Assembly: GCA_015847255.1 (NCBI GenBank)
Contig: JADLZK010009294.1
Span: 124,001-188,000 of the forward strand
DNA: 64,000 nt
Source of the DNA: Hyparrhenia diplandra
Taxonomy: Eukaryota > Streptophyta > Magnoliopsida > Poales > Poaceae
Direction: 5' to 3'
The notes below the pieces were generated by a model. It was not told the DNA's origin. It ran no database searches and saw nothing but the letters and a program-made list of their open reading frames with translations. This document shows, piece after piece, positions 23,123 through 33,066 of the stretch. The position numbers and the translations under genes were made by a program. Within the stretch, counting starts at the first letter, position 1; every line of letters begins with the position of its first letter.

Positions 23123-23198
23123 AAATTTTTTCAATTTGCCACCACAAGTTATTTTATAATTAGTTTAATCTTTAAAGATGGATTAAATAAAAAATAAT

Positions 23199-23272
23199 TG
23201 GAGATGCGAGGAGTTGAACCCCGTACCTTTTTCATGCATAGATAAACGCTCTACATGTTGAGCTACATCCCC
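23199..23272 (-). pseudogene. tRNA-Ala-like copy 3 (closest to consensus)
   Basis: Acceptor strands GGGGATG and CATCTCC pair fully (one G-U); T arm CGGGG/CCTCG with loop TTCAACT; B box GGTTCAACTCC. D arm altered (CATGT before GAGCG side). Confidence 0.7.
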
Positions 23273-23348
23273 AATTTTGTTTAATTTACCATCTCAAGTA
23301 GTTTTATAATCAGTTTAATCTTCAAACATAGATTAATAAAAGAATTGT

Positions 23349-23415
23349 TGGAGATGCGAGGAGTTGAACCCCATACCATGCATAGGTAAACACTCTACCA
23401 GTTGAGCTACATCCC
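23349..23415 (-). pseudogene. tRNA-Ala-like copy 4
   Basis: A and B boxes intact; the A-run after the anticodon is deleted (TATGCATGGTATGG). Confidence 0.6.
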
Positions 23416-23462
23416 AAATTTTGTTCAATTTGCTTACGAAGATAGATTAATTAAAAAATAAT

Positions 23463-23534
23463 TGGAGATGCGAGGAGTTGAACCTCATACCTTTTTCATG
23501 CATAGATAAACTCTACCAGTTGATCTACATCCCC
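23463..23534 (-). pseudogene. tRNA-Ala-like copy 5
   Basis: B box intact; A box has one change (TAGATCAACTGG); two bases missing after the D arm. Confidence 0.6.
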
Positions 23535-23607
23535 AATTTTGTTCAATTTGCCACCACAAGTTGTTTTATAATTAGCTTAATCTTGAAGATGGACTAATAA
23601 AAATAAT

Positions 23608-23679
23608 TGGACATGGGAAGAGTAGAACCCGTACCTTTTCATGCATAGATAAATGCTCTACTAGTTGAGCTACATAGCC
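23608..23679 (-). pseudogene. tRNA-Ala-like copy 6
   Basis: Diverged acceptor (GGCTATGTAG start) and T loop (TTCTACTC); A box TAGCTCAACTAG. Confidence 0.55.
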
Positions 23680-23761
23680 AATTTTGTTCAATTTGCCACC
23701 ACAAGTTACTCTATATTTTATAATTGTTTTAATCTTCAAAGATAGATTAACAAAAAATAAT

Positions 23762-23834
23762 TGAGATGCGAGGAGTTGAACCTGGTACCTTTTTTCATGC
23801 ATAGATAAATGCTCTACAAGTTGAGCTACATCCC
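23762..23834 (-). pseudogene. tRNA-Ala-like copy 7
   Basis: B box GGTTCAACTCC intact; one base missing from the 3' acceptor strand; A box ends TTG. Confidence 0.6.
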
Positions 23835-23903
23835 AATTTTATTCAATTTGCTACCACAAGTTATTTTATAATCAAGATAGAATAATTAATAAAAAGAAAT
23901 AAT

Positions 23904-23976
23904 TGGAGATGGAGGAGCTTAACCCCATATTTTTTTCCTACATAGATAAATGCACTACCAGTTGAGCTACATCCCC
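23904..23976 (-). pseudogene. tRNA-Ala-like copy 8
   Basis: A box intact (TAGCTCAACTGG); anticodon region changed to TATGTAGG; B box GGTTAAGCTCC. Confidence 0.6.
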
Positions 23977-24110
23977 TTTTCATATAATTGCCACTACAAG
24001 TTATTTTATAATTAGTTTGATGTTTGAAGAGATTTTGTTCAATTTTCCACAACAAGTTAATTTATAATTGGTTTAATTTTCAAAGATAGATTAATAGAAA
24101 AAAATAATAA

Positions 24111-24152
24111 CCGAAGATGCGAGGAGTTAAACCACATACCTTTTTTTCATGC
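24111..24152 (-). pseudogene. tRNA-Ala-like copy 9 (3' half only)
   Basis: Only the T arm and 3' acceptor side remain (GGTTTAACTCCTCGCATCTTC); the array ends here. The spacer before it is duplicated without a tRNA part (24030-24060). Confidence 0.5.
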
Positions 24153-24155
24153 CAA

Positions 24156-25537
24156 TAAAGGAAAATCTCGTTTAACCAGAACTACGGCAGAAAAATCAAA
24201 GGCAACCTCAATTTTTCCCCACAAAGTAGGCATGTGGTTCCAAGCGTGCAGCCATAGTTTTAGTGTTAAGACTACCTTCACTGGTATCCGGTACAGGCTT
24301 CTGGATAGCTCGGTAGCGTAAAAATTTGCTGCACCCGAGTGCGCTACGAAGCTCGGTATCCAAGGTGGCATGTGTGCAGTCGGTATCCCTGGCGCTCATC
24401 CAGTAGGTGCGCTACAGGCTTACGTGGCGTTAGGCCCACCTCCATGCCACCCGCCCATGCGAAAAGCAGCCAGCGCCCGGCCTGGTGTGGAGAGGAAGAC
24501 AGTGTAGTGGCGGGCCCCATTATTCCAAATAATAAAAAATGTTATAACTTGCAAACTAAAAAACCAAATTAAATTTTGATTATACCATTGAATGTGTATC
24601 ATGCCATTCTGATTTCCCATCGCGATTATTAACTAATAAAGTGTAAGTGAACTCACATTTTTACTATTCCTAAACCCTAAACCCTGCTGGCAAGCTCTAG
24701 AACAGCATCCCCACGACGACCACCACCAATAGGTAGCCCAAAAGGTTCTCCACCCCCTGCTCCTTCTCCTATGCTAGGAAATTTGGAAGCATAGGAATGA
24801 CATCATCTTTCGAGGACGCCCACCCGACACTCGTCGCCTCAAAGTTGCGTGCAAAGCAGCAAGCAAAGATTGGGAATGCCGGTTCCCGGTCAAGGATAGA
24901 GCTCTGAAAAGGAAGAAACACCATTCCAGATTGATGTAAAACCTTTCCTAAGTCTGTTGTATGTAACCTTTGTAAAACTGTGCAAGGCTCTAGCCTTCCA
25001 CCAACCGGGTTTCCCCGGGTATCTGTAGAATGGAAATGCAGCTGGAGATCGGTTTTGATCTCCCCCGAAGTTGATCTCTAAAAAAAACTATCAGCTTAAC
25101 TTTTGGACTAAATGGGTCGATGGATGTGACTCAATATATTATCAATGCAAGAGGTCTCGACTTCGAATCTTGTCAGACATGTTATTCATATTTCCACGCA
25201 TTAACTTCTTGTTTGAGTCAAAATCTTGTCGATGTAATTGTAAAAAGTGCATGTTAATGTTAATGATGATGCAAAGTGTTACTTCAGATTTAGTATATAC
25301 ATTACTCTGTTTTTCTACAGGTATTGTTGCCTCAAAGAAGCATTTGTCAAAGACATAGGTGCCTGTGTTGGATTTGGGTTGTGCATGGACTGGACTTCCA
25401 CCATGAACACGGACTAATATTATTTCTATTCATATTGATGGAGAAGTGTCTAAGAAATGGAGATTCTGGCTTTTCAAACTTGATGAAACAACTTGGAATG
25501 TATGGATCGTTAGTAACATAAATTTAGTTGAAGAATA
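24156..25537. other. Mixed intergenic sequence, no clear gene
   Basis: 24180-24440 contains repeated GCTCGGTA / GTGCGCTAC / TACAGGCTT motifs, probably an unnamed element end. 24668-24683 has CCTAAACCCTAAACCCT, two telomere-type units (telo-box), common in plant promoters. 25125-25185 has GCAAGAGGTCTCGACTTCGAATCT, a tRNA-B-box-like stretch seen in grass repeats. Short frames only. Confidence 0.45.
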
Positions 25538-25669
25538 TATTTGGAATGATTACAGTCCATCAAGTTTTGTCTGTGGCTGCTTATTTGGAATGATTACAGT
25601 CCATCAAGTTTTGTCTGTGGCTGCTTATTTGGAATGATTACAGTCCATCAAGTTTCGTCAGTGGCATCT
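25538..25669. repeat. 44-bp tandem repeat, three copies
   Basis: Units start at 25538, 25582 and 25626, each beginning TATTTGGAATGATTACAGTC. The first two are identical; the third has a few substitutions near its end. Confidence 0.95.
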
Positions 25670-26172
25670 AGAGGATTGTCCAACGTGACTGTTGCTTAGA
25701 AACAATTATATTCTGCGCTAAAGAATCCTGAAGAAGATTTCACTTTGTGGACAGTGCCGAACAACTTCAATCACAGAGTAAACAGCCTAACAGGCATTCT
25801 TTGAAATCTGCAGTGTCCTACAATACGACAACAGGACCAAATGATGAAGGGATAGATGTCTGCATATGTTCTCAGAACTCCGGGCTCCTAAAGATCTATT
25901 GTACAGCCGCATGACAATCACGGAAAGGCATGTTTTAGCTTTCATCGTGATGTTCAGGGAAAATGCATCACATCTATCTAATGCACAAAAATGGATTTTC
26001 TGTTGTAAATGTGAGGAGTGCCATCTGTAGAGATCTGACAGAGATGAGAGTATGAGTGGAATAGGAGGTTTCAGGACGAATTCAGATTTCAGTCTTCCAA
26101 ATGAAAATTGAAGCAACTTGTAAAATAATTGCAGAAACCTCTGCTTGACCTCTAGTTGTAGTCGTGATGTTT

Positions 26173-26208
<36 letters not shown>

Positions 26209-26524
26209 TGAAGCTGCTGACACCTACAAACACTTTGAAAGTGCTGTGCTGTTGATCAGTTTTGCCAGAAACAGCAAGGAGCCCTATATCTGTCACGAGA
26301 CACCCCAATCCACTCCCTTGTTTCCCGCCATTCCCTCCCTACCCTTCAAAAACTCGAAACCTTTTTTTTTCCTTCTCCCGAAACGCAAAATCAACCAAAA
26401 CCATGCATCTCCAAACTAGGCAAAAATTCCTCTGCCTCGCCCTCCCTCCACCTCTCGCCGTTCATGTCCGTGGCTGCCTGCCCTCCGTCGGAGCAGGCGG
26501 CAGCACGCGTTCCCGGCCGCAGCC
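25670..26524 (+). other. CPK upstream region with a 32-A tract
   Basis: 25750-26174 reads like a transcript 3' end running into 32 consecutive A (26175-26206), then a different sequence. The CPK 5' UTR and promoter lie in 26207-26524; 26270-26520 is pyrimidine-rich. No clear TATA box seen. Confidence 0.4.
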
Positions 26525-28822
26525 ATGGGCCAGTGCTGCTCCAAGGGCGCCGGAGAGGCCGGCGCCGCCGAGGAGGAAGCAAAGGCGCAGGCGCCAAGTC
26601 GCGGCACGTCCGCAAACAACGCCGACGGCCAACGTCCGTCGTCGTCCGCGGCGCCCGGTGGTGGTGGTGGTGGCACGACGAAGCCAGCGGCCTCACCCAC
26701 CAGGGCCAGCACCGGCAGCAAGCCGGCGGCGACGGCGGCCGTGGGCACGGTGCTGGGCCGTCCCATGGGAGGACGTGCGCGCGACCTACTCGATGGGGAA
26801 GGAGCTCGGGCGCGGGCAGTTCGGCGTGACGCACCTGTGCACGCACAAGGTGAGCGGCGAGAAGCTGGCGTGCAAGACGATCGCGAAGCGGAAGCTGGCG
26901 ACCAAAGAGGACGTGGACGACGTTCGTCGGGAGGTGCAGATCATGCACCACCTCTCCGGCCAGCCCAACGTCGTCGGCCTCCGGGGCGCGTACGAGGACA
27001 AGCAGAGCGTGCACCTGGTCATGGGCTCTGCGCCGGCGGCGAGCTCTTCGACCGCATCATCGCCAAGGGGCAGTACACGGAGCGCGGCGCGGCGGCGCTG
27101 CTGCGCACCATCGTGCAGATCGTGCACAGCTGCCACTCCATGGGGGTGATGCACCGGGACATCAAACCCGAGAACTTCCTGCTGCTCAGCAAGGCCGAGG
27201 ACGCGCCGCTCAAGGCCACCGACTTCGGCCTCTCCGTCTTCTTCAAGGAAGGCGAAATGCTCAGGGACATCGTCGGCAGCGCATACTACATCGCGCCGGA
27301 GGTGCTCAAGAGGAAGTACGGCCCAGAGGCCGACATCTGGAGCGTCGGCGTCATGCTCTACATCTTCCTCGCCGGCGTGCCTCCATTCTGGGCAGGTCTT
27401 AATTAGTCGCCGAGAAGATTGCGATCACCTACCTTTCATCTATCGGGCTGAGATGCATGGTTTCTCAGCTCAGCTCTACTCTTGCGTTGTTTGGCTGCAG
27501 AGAACGAGAACGGCATCTTCACAGCCATCCTGCGAGGGCAGCTTGACCTCTCCAGCGAGCCATGGCCGCGCATTTCACCGGGAGGAAAGGATCTCGTCAA
27601 GAAGATGCTCAACATCAACCCCAAGGAGCGACTCACGGCGTTCCAGGTCCTCAGTAAGTAGCGAAATTGTTACTGTCATATATAACGTCCATGAGCAGCT
27701 AGCCTATATGGATATATGTATGATCAATGTGGGTAACCTGTAGATCACCCATGGATCAAAGAAGATGGCGACGCACCTGATACGCCGCTTGACAACGTCG
27801 TTCTTGACAGGCTCAAGCAGTTCAGGGCCATGAACCAGTTCAAGAAAGCAGCATTGAGGGTACATATCTGATAACAACTCTGCATATAGTACTTCTGAAC
27901 AACGATGCTTACAAGGCAGAATTTTCATTATGTACGCCCTTGATGACCTAATGTAGATCATAGCTGGGTGCCTATCTGAAGAGGAGATCACAGGGCTCAA
28001 GGAGATGTTCAAGAACATTGACAAGGATAACAGTGGGACCATTACGCTTGACGAGCTCAAACACGGGTTGGCAAAGCATGGACCCAAGCTGTCCGACAGT
28101 GAAATGGAGAAACTAATGGAAGCAGTGAGTTTTCAGATTACAATTGTTTAAAAGAATGTGATTCTATTCAAAGTGAAGAGGTAGTCTGAAAACATCCCTT
28201 CTGAAATGTTTTATACAATTCCAGGCTGATGCTGATGGCAACGGGTTAATTGACTATGATGAGTTCGTCACTGCAACAGTGCACATGAACAAATTGGATA
28301 GAGAAGAGCACCTTTACACAGCATTCCAGTATTTCGACAAGGACAACAGTGGGTAAGTTGAATCTTAAAATGGTACAGCTGACACCTGAATTCTGGATGA
28401 CATATATCGTATATAAGAACACTTATGATTCATTTATCTCGCACAGGTACATTACTAAAGAAGAGCTTGAGCACGCCTTGAAGGAGCAAGGGTTGTATGA
28501 TGCGGACAAAATCAAGGAGGTCATCTCAGATGCCGACTCTGACAATGTAAGGAACAAACATTACGTAAATTTTAGTTGACATAATAAACTTTAGAAACCA
28601 CAGAAATAGAATACACTACAGCAAATGACTAACTTGTCACAAGTAATTGTTCATCGTACAGAGTGTATGCATTTTTAGTCTCTTATTAATTCAGAAGACT
28701 TAAATTTACTTTTGCACATGTAGGATGGAAGGATAGATTATTCAGAGTTTGTGGCAATGATGAGGAAAGGGACAGCAGGTGCCGAGCCAATGAACAAGAA
28801 GAGGCGAGATGTAGTCCTATAG
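26525..28822 (+). CDS. CPK: Calcium-dependent protein kinase (CPK/CDPK), seven exons, two frameshifts in exon 1
   Basis: Exons: 26525-27395, 27501-27653, 27744-27859, 27957-28124, 28225-28352, 28447-28546, 28724-28822; 1635 nt, 544 codons, usual CDPK length. The N-terminus MGQCCSKGAG fits myristoylation (Gly2) and palmitoylation (Cys4, Cys5), so membrane anchoring. Then come a low-complexity variable domain, a Ser/Thr kinase (GRGQFGVT, ACKTIAKRKL, HRDIKPENFLL, DFGLS, GSAYYIAPEVL), the autoinhibitory junction and four EF-hands (DKDNSGTITLDE, DADGNGLIDYDE, DKDNSGYITKEE, DSDNDGRIDYSE). The enzyme turns Ca2+ signals into phosphorylation. An extra G at 26767-26769 and a missing base near 27024 put about 86 codons, including the Gly loop and catalytic Lys, in another frame; the two cancel. 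Either a real disabling pair or assembly errors. All splice sites are GT/AG. Confidence 0.9.
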
Positions 28823-29485
28823 TAAAGCAGCGAGTGTGTAATGTGTATAGCTGCTCAAAACAAGCAAATCTGTACATTTATCCACAAAAGCAATGGAGTT
28901 ACTTTTACGAATGAGTTCATGGATGGTTGTGTACATTGTGCAATTGAATACTATGCATACTTAAAAGCTGAGAAAGACATGGACGAGTGCATGATGCATG
29001 CTAATCAGTCTGGAACTCCTGAACCAAACAGAAGCTTGATGTACTAGTGCTAGAGACAGAATAATAGTATGGTGATTAAAGCAAGTGCATATTTCAGAAG
29101 ACTACAGCTGGCATCTATTATTCTCATTGTCCTTGCACAAAAATAGACGACAAATTTGAATGAACAACATGCAACAAGATCTACTGATAAGGTAACACTA
29201 TGACAGAACACACAATGATGTCAATTTATCAAAAAAGTTGGGAAATTAGAATGGTCTAGACGGATAAAAAATCATCACAAGATACAATGCGGGAATGTTT
29301 CTCTACATAACAATAGCTATTGCATTGAGCACTTCTACAAATTGTACAAGGAACATCTTGATACTTGAGATAACCACTGGCAAAAAGAATGGTCTATATG
29401 GTCACAGGGAAGAGGTTCTGAGTTCAGTTATTTCACAAGAACATATTTCTTGCATGTGGCAAACTGAATAAAAATGTGGAACAAT
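27736..29485 (+). repeat. Segmental duplication, copy A (CPK exon 3 to 3' flank)
   Basis: Near-identical to 44068-47650 after removing the insertion at 44180-45988. Homology starts just before exon 3 and runs about 660 bp past the stop codon, so the duplication is genomic, introns included. Confidence 0.9.
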
Positions 29486-30692
29486 ACCTAATGAGCACTT
29501 TGACCAATAAAGACAGGTATTGAACTAATAAAAATCCCAAGAAACTAACCTCTGGACAGCAGGTTACTGGTCCACTTCAGCCAGAAGCCGCCCTTTGCTA
29601 TCTGCCGAAGAAAGCCTTAAGTGGCGTGCAGTCAAAGAAAAGACCTGTAAATTGGAATCCCAGAAAGAGAAAACGTTTAAGAACACAGACTGCAAGTAGT
29701 CGTGGGAAGTGGAGCCAGAGGGACCCGGCACTAAAAATGTCTTGAAAAACACGAAACACCACATAACTTTCAAAGCCTGGAGCAGTAGACAGCAAGGATG
29801 GATCCTCTCTGGCACCTGAGTCCTTTCTAGCACCTGAAAGTGGCTTAGAAATGAGCACTCGAAAGATTGTGAGCAAGGGAAAAAATAAAAAACCAAAGCA
29901 TATATTTTTTTAATACAGGAAGTAGAATATTCGTGTGCAGTCCTGCTAGTCAATACAAATCTGTGTACCCTACATCATTTCAGGACAGGTTATTTCTAAC
30001 AAAGATGTGGAAATATGATTGTTCAGAAAGGACCTTTTTTTTTTATTAGATATGAAGCCATTTATCACTGGCACAACCACTCAAAGAGCCACTTAAATTG
30101 AATATACACTAACATATATATAACATCGTTAGTTATCCATTATCCATAGTACTCTAGTTAAAGGCAATATTAACAAAGATAATTCAGTTGGGGTTTGGAA
30201 ATGCAAACTATTTCTGAAGTAAAACTTCATATAGCTTCAAACACCTTATTTAGATAAGTATCAGGCATGCATGATACATGATGGAATGGTGAGGAATTTA
30301 TCTCTTTAGTTAGTTGTTTGAATGGGCAGTACTATCCCTAGTTCTAACTGGAATGCAGCAAAGAAAATTAAAATTTAACTTCCAAGTTCTAACTAGAATT
30401 GTTGCACATCTAGAAAAAAACATTGTACAAGGTGCCGAAAAGATGTTCATACGAAAAACCATTTCATAATCACAGTACCACCAACCATGTGAAATCAATA
30501 GCAACTGAAATAGTCCTAGCAGGCTAGCAACGGTGCCTGTGCGCTGTAGTAGATTAGTAAGGTAGAAGCAAGATTATCTATCTATCCATCTAAGATTTAA
30601 TTGAGAATCCCCATACTTAATAATAAGATGATAAAAATACTAGTCAATGCAAATAAAGAACATTATAAATTGATAGATTCGGGAGCACGTAC
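28823..30692. other. CPK 3' flank and intergenic sequence
   Basis: 28823-29485 is the CPK 3' UTR/flank shared with copy B. 29486-30692 is AT-rich with no recognised gene; a 129-codon minus frame (29564-29953) has no family resemblance. Any last exon of the NB-ARC-LRR locus would lie here but I cannot identify it. Confidence 0.45.
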
Positions 30693-33066
30693 TATTGTTT
30701 CGATGTGAGCAAGCTTCATCTTATTCTTCTTTGATTCACACCACCGAATTAGCCGAGGGCAACCATAAATTACAAGGCATCGGAGGCAGGTGAGTTTTTT
30801 ATGCTCTCTGGCAGAGCCTTGATACCTTTGCAATGTATTATCTCAAGGCTTTCGAGACAGGTGAGGTCTCCCAGCCTCTCTGGCAGTGCAGTAATTCTTT
30901 TGCAACAGCTGACAGATAGATCCACGAGGAAGGGAAGAGAGCAAAGTAAATCTGTTGAGCTGCATGTAAGATCACTGCAGTTTTTTATTATTAAACTTTT
31001 GAGGCAAGGGAGCTGGCGAAGCAAGCTCCACTCTTGCAGAGGCGCTTCACAGCGCTCTATACGAAGCCAGGTGATTGCTACAGAGGTGGTGACTGCATCG
31101 AATTCGGCCCTGCACATCCATGACGATGGTATGAATTGGCCGCTACGGGTTATCATCATATGCTTACCCAGAGCCAGAGGTGACAAGGATTTGAAGCTCA
31201 GCATGGGGCAGTCAGCAACCATGCTGGGATATTTAGACGTCTCTGTCTCCGACTCCGACTCCGACTCCGACTCCGGCATAGTCAACCATGGCCTCATTAG
31301 GTCCAACATCGCATCGGCCCTGGGAGGTGGGTAAAACCTTGCCCGTTCCTCTAGGCCGGTGAACGCTTTTTTTCTGAAGACATCCTCGCCACTGGCACTG
31401 GGATATGAGCATGACATGTTCCACTCCTCGAGGCGTTTCATTTCCTGTAGCTTAAACCTCACGAGTCGAGGAAACTCTAGGTCCTGGCCAATATTCCTGA
31501 TGCTATCCATTCGTCCTAGGCTCAGATACTTGAGGTTTGGTAACTGACCAAGTGGTGGTAGGCTTCTGCAATTGGGCATGTCCTCCAGGGTAACATCTAC
31601 AAGATGAGGAACATAGGTAGCAATGTCCATCATCCAGGATGGAAAACTTGTGCTATTATAACCTTGCAGTCTGATTTGTTCTACGGTACATGGTGGCACT
31701 AGTTGTTTCAAGACGTCTTTGTCTTCCACAACGAATCTCTTTGCATCTCGAGTCCATACTAGTCCTAGCTCTGTAATCCTCTGCTTTTGCACCAGCTTTA
31801 TTCTCTGCGCCTCTGCTGCGGACTTCACATTCTCAAGACAACTAATCTCCAGTGTAGTGGGATTTCCATATTCAAGCTGACACAGGTTGCTGCTAGATTC
31901 ACTGTCACCAGCACAGACAAAAAAATATGGTAATATTGCGACATTCTTGTTCAGAGCTGCTAGCATGGACTTATCCAATCTGTTGCAACCAGTTACATCT
32001 ATAGACTTCATATTATCCATTCCAGATATGGCAGCTAGCAGCCTCTCCAGGTTGACGCAATGTGAGATATCTAGTGCGCGTAGCTTGCTGAGGTTCCCAA
32101 AGGAGTAGGGTATATTTTTCAGAAAGTCATTGCAACTTAGATTAAGATACTCTAGACTGGAAAGTGTGCTGATGGCCTCAATGAAATTCTCAGTGTTAAA
32201 TGTGTAAAAGCTCCGTCCGCACTGGAGTCCACTTGCATCCAAGTACCTGAGTTTAGTGAACGTGACCAAGACTTGTTGTAGCCCTCTGCTGAAGTCATCC
32301 GGACACTGGGCTTGCGATAGATCCAAATATTGCAGTTCCGTGAGGCCGTACAGTGCCTTTGCCAGGTTTCCTCTGAAAAACATTTTGATAAACTCAAATG
32401 CTCCAATCGGCTCATGCTCGAAAAAGATTGTGATTCATCTAACATTAGATTGTAATTGGAGAGATCCAAATGCACCAGTTTTTCTAGACTCATGAATGAG
32501 TTTGGTAATTTCTCCCAGACTATTTTCCAGTCTGAGCAGTCTGATAAATCGAGATGCATCAGATTTTTTCATTTCTCCAATTGACTGTGGCATTTTTTTT
32601 ATATCAGATCCGTGAAGGTTGAGGAAAATTAGATGCGAGAGCTTTGTGATACATTCTGGAAACTGTTGATCCTGGGTCCCAGGAGCATTAAGATATTTTT
32701 TTTTTTTTTTGAGAAACATTAAGATATCTTAACTCCTTCAGTTCACCAATGGAATCTGGCAACATCTTTACGTAGCACTCACTTAAATCCAATACTCTCA
32801 GGGACGTAGCAGGTGCAAATGCAGCACCGTGTAGTTTGGTGCTGCGACAGTCAAGAAAACGGTGCCTGTAGCTGAACTGCACTTGTCAACCGCAGTGGCA
32901 GGCTGCAATCTCCGAGCAATGCATACTTGCAATCCTTGCTTTCTCCCATACTATTTTCTTGTTTGCTCTTATCCAGAAGTTTGTTGCCAAGGAGTGAAAT
33001 TGCTAAGTCATGCACCAGATCATGCATTGTGAAAATTGTAGCCTTTTCGCTATACGCTTCAGAAGT
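30693..33066 (-). pseudogene. MHD motif and LRR part of the NLR
   Basis: Begins TSEAYSEKATIF and TMHDLVHDLA (MHD, about 33032-33003). Leucine-rich repeats follow (LRVLDLSECYVKMLPDSIG, LRALDISHC, LSLGRMDSIRNI and others), the longest open stretch being 30770-32383 (537 codons). Frame breaks near 32860, 32560, 32380 and 30790; the last creates the stop at 30770, after which family-like sequence (LIRWCESKKNKMKL) continues to a donor at 30693|30692. A Ser/Glu dipeptide run (SESESESE) is encoded near 31245-31275. A tiny poly(A) insertion interrupts it at 32697-32716. Confidence 0.88.
32686..32727 (-). mobile_element. Ultra-short poly(A) retroposon insertion (20 bp) in the LRR exon
   Basis: Insert 32697-32716 reads TTTCTC then 14 A on the minus strand. 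It is flanked by an exact 11-bp direct repeat CATTAAGATAT (32686-32696, 32717-32727). This is what target-primed reverse transcription leaves when only the tail and a few bases are copied. Confidence 0.75.

Larger units (their letters stand above)
22895..24155 (-). repeat. Tandem array of a ~145-bp unit containing a tRNA-Ala-like sequence (9 copies)
   Basis: Eight nearly full and one partial tRNA-like sequences lie head to tail on the minus strand, at starts (plus coordinate) 22902, 23059, 23199, 23349, 23463, 23608, 23762, 23904 and 24111 (steps 114-157 bp, last 207). Each is about 70 bp; the spacers are also related (minus-strand sense of ...TTTTGTTCAATTTGCCACCACAAG...). The minus-strand consensus starts GGGGATGTAGCTCAACTGG and ends CGCATCTCCA, like plant tRNA-Ala, and has A-box and B-box-like promoters (TAGCTCAACTGG, GGTTCAACTCC) and T-runs downstream. 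The anticodon stem is mispaired, so the units look like tRNA-derived pseudogenes forming a satellite. Confidence 0.85.

Noticed and set aside
23059..23834. Functional tRNA-Ala gene cluster
   Set aside because: The anticodon stem is mispaired and the position-33 U is lost if the anticodon is read as TGC; copies differ by deletions.
22895..24155. CRISPR-like regular repeats
   Set aside because: Spacers are related to each other and repeats are tRNA-like; this is plant DNA, so a CRISPR array is not plausible.
24668..24683. Interstitial telomere
   Set aside because: Only two CCCTAAA units; more likely a telo-box promoter element or chance.
29564..29953. 129-codon minus frame as last exon of the NLR
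   Set aside because: No LRR or NLR-like wording and no acceptor in phase with the donor at 30693.
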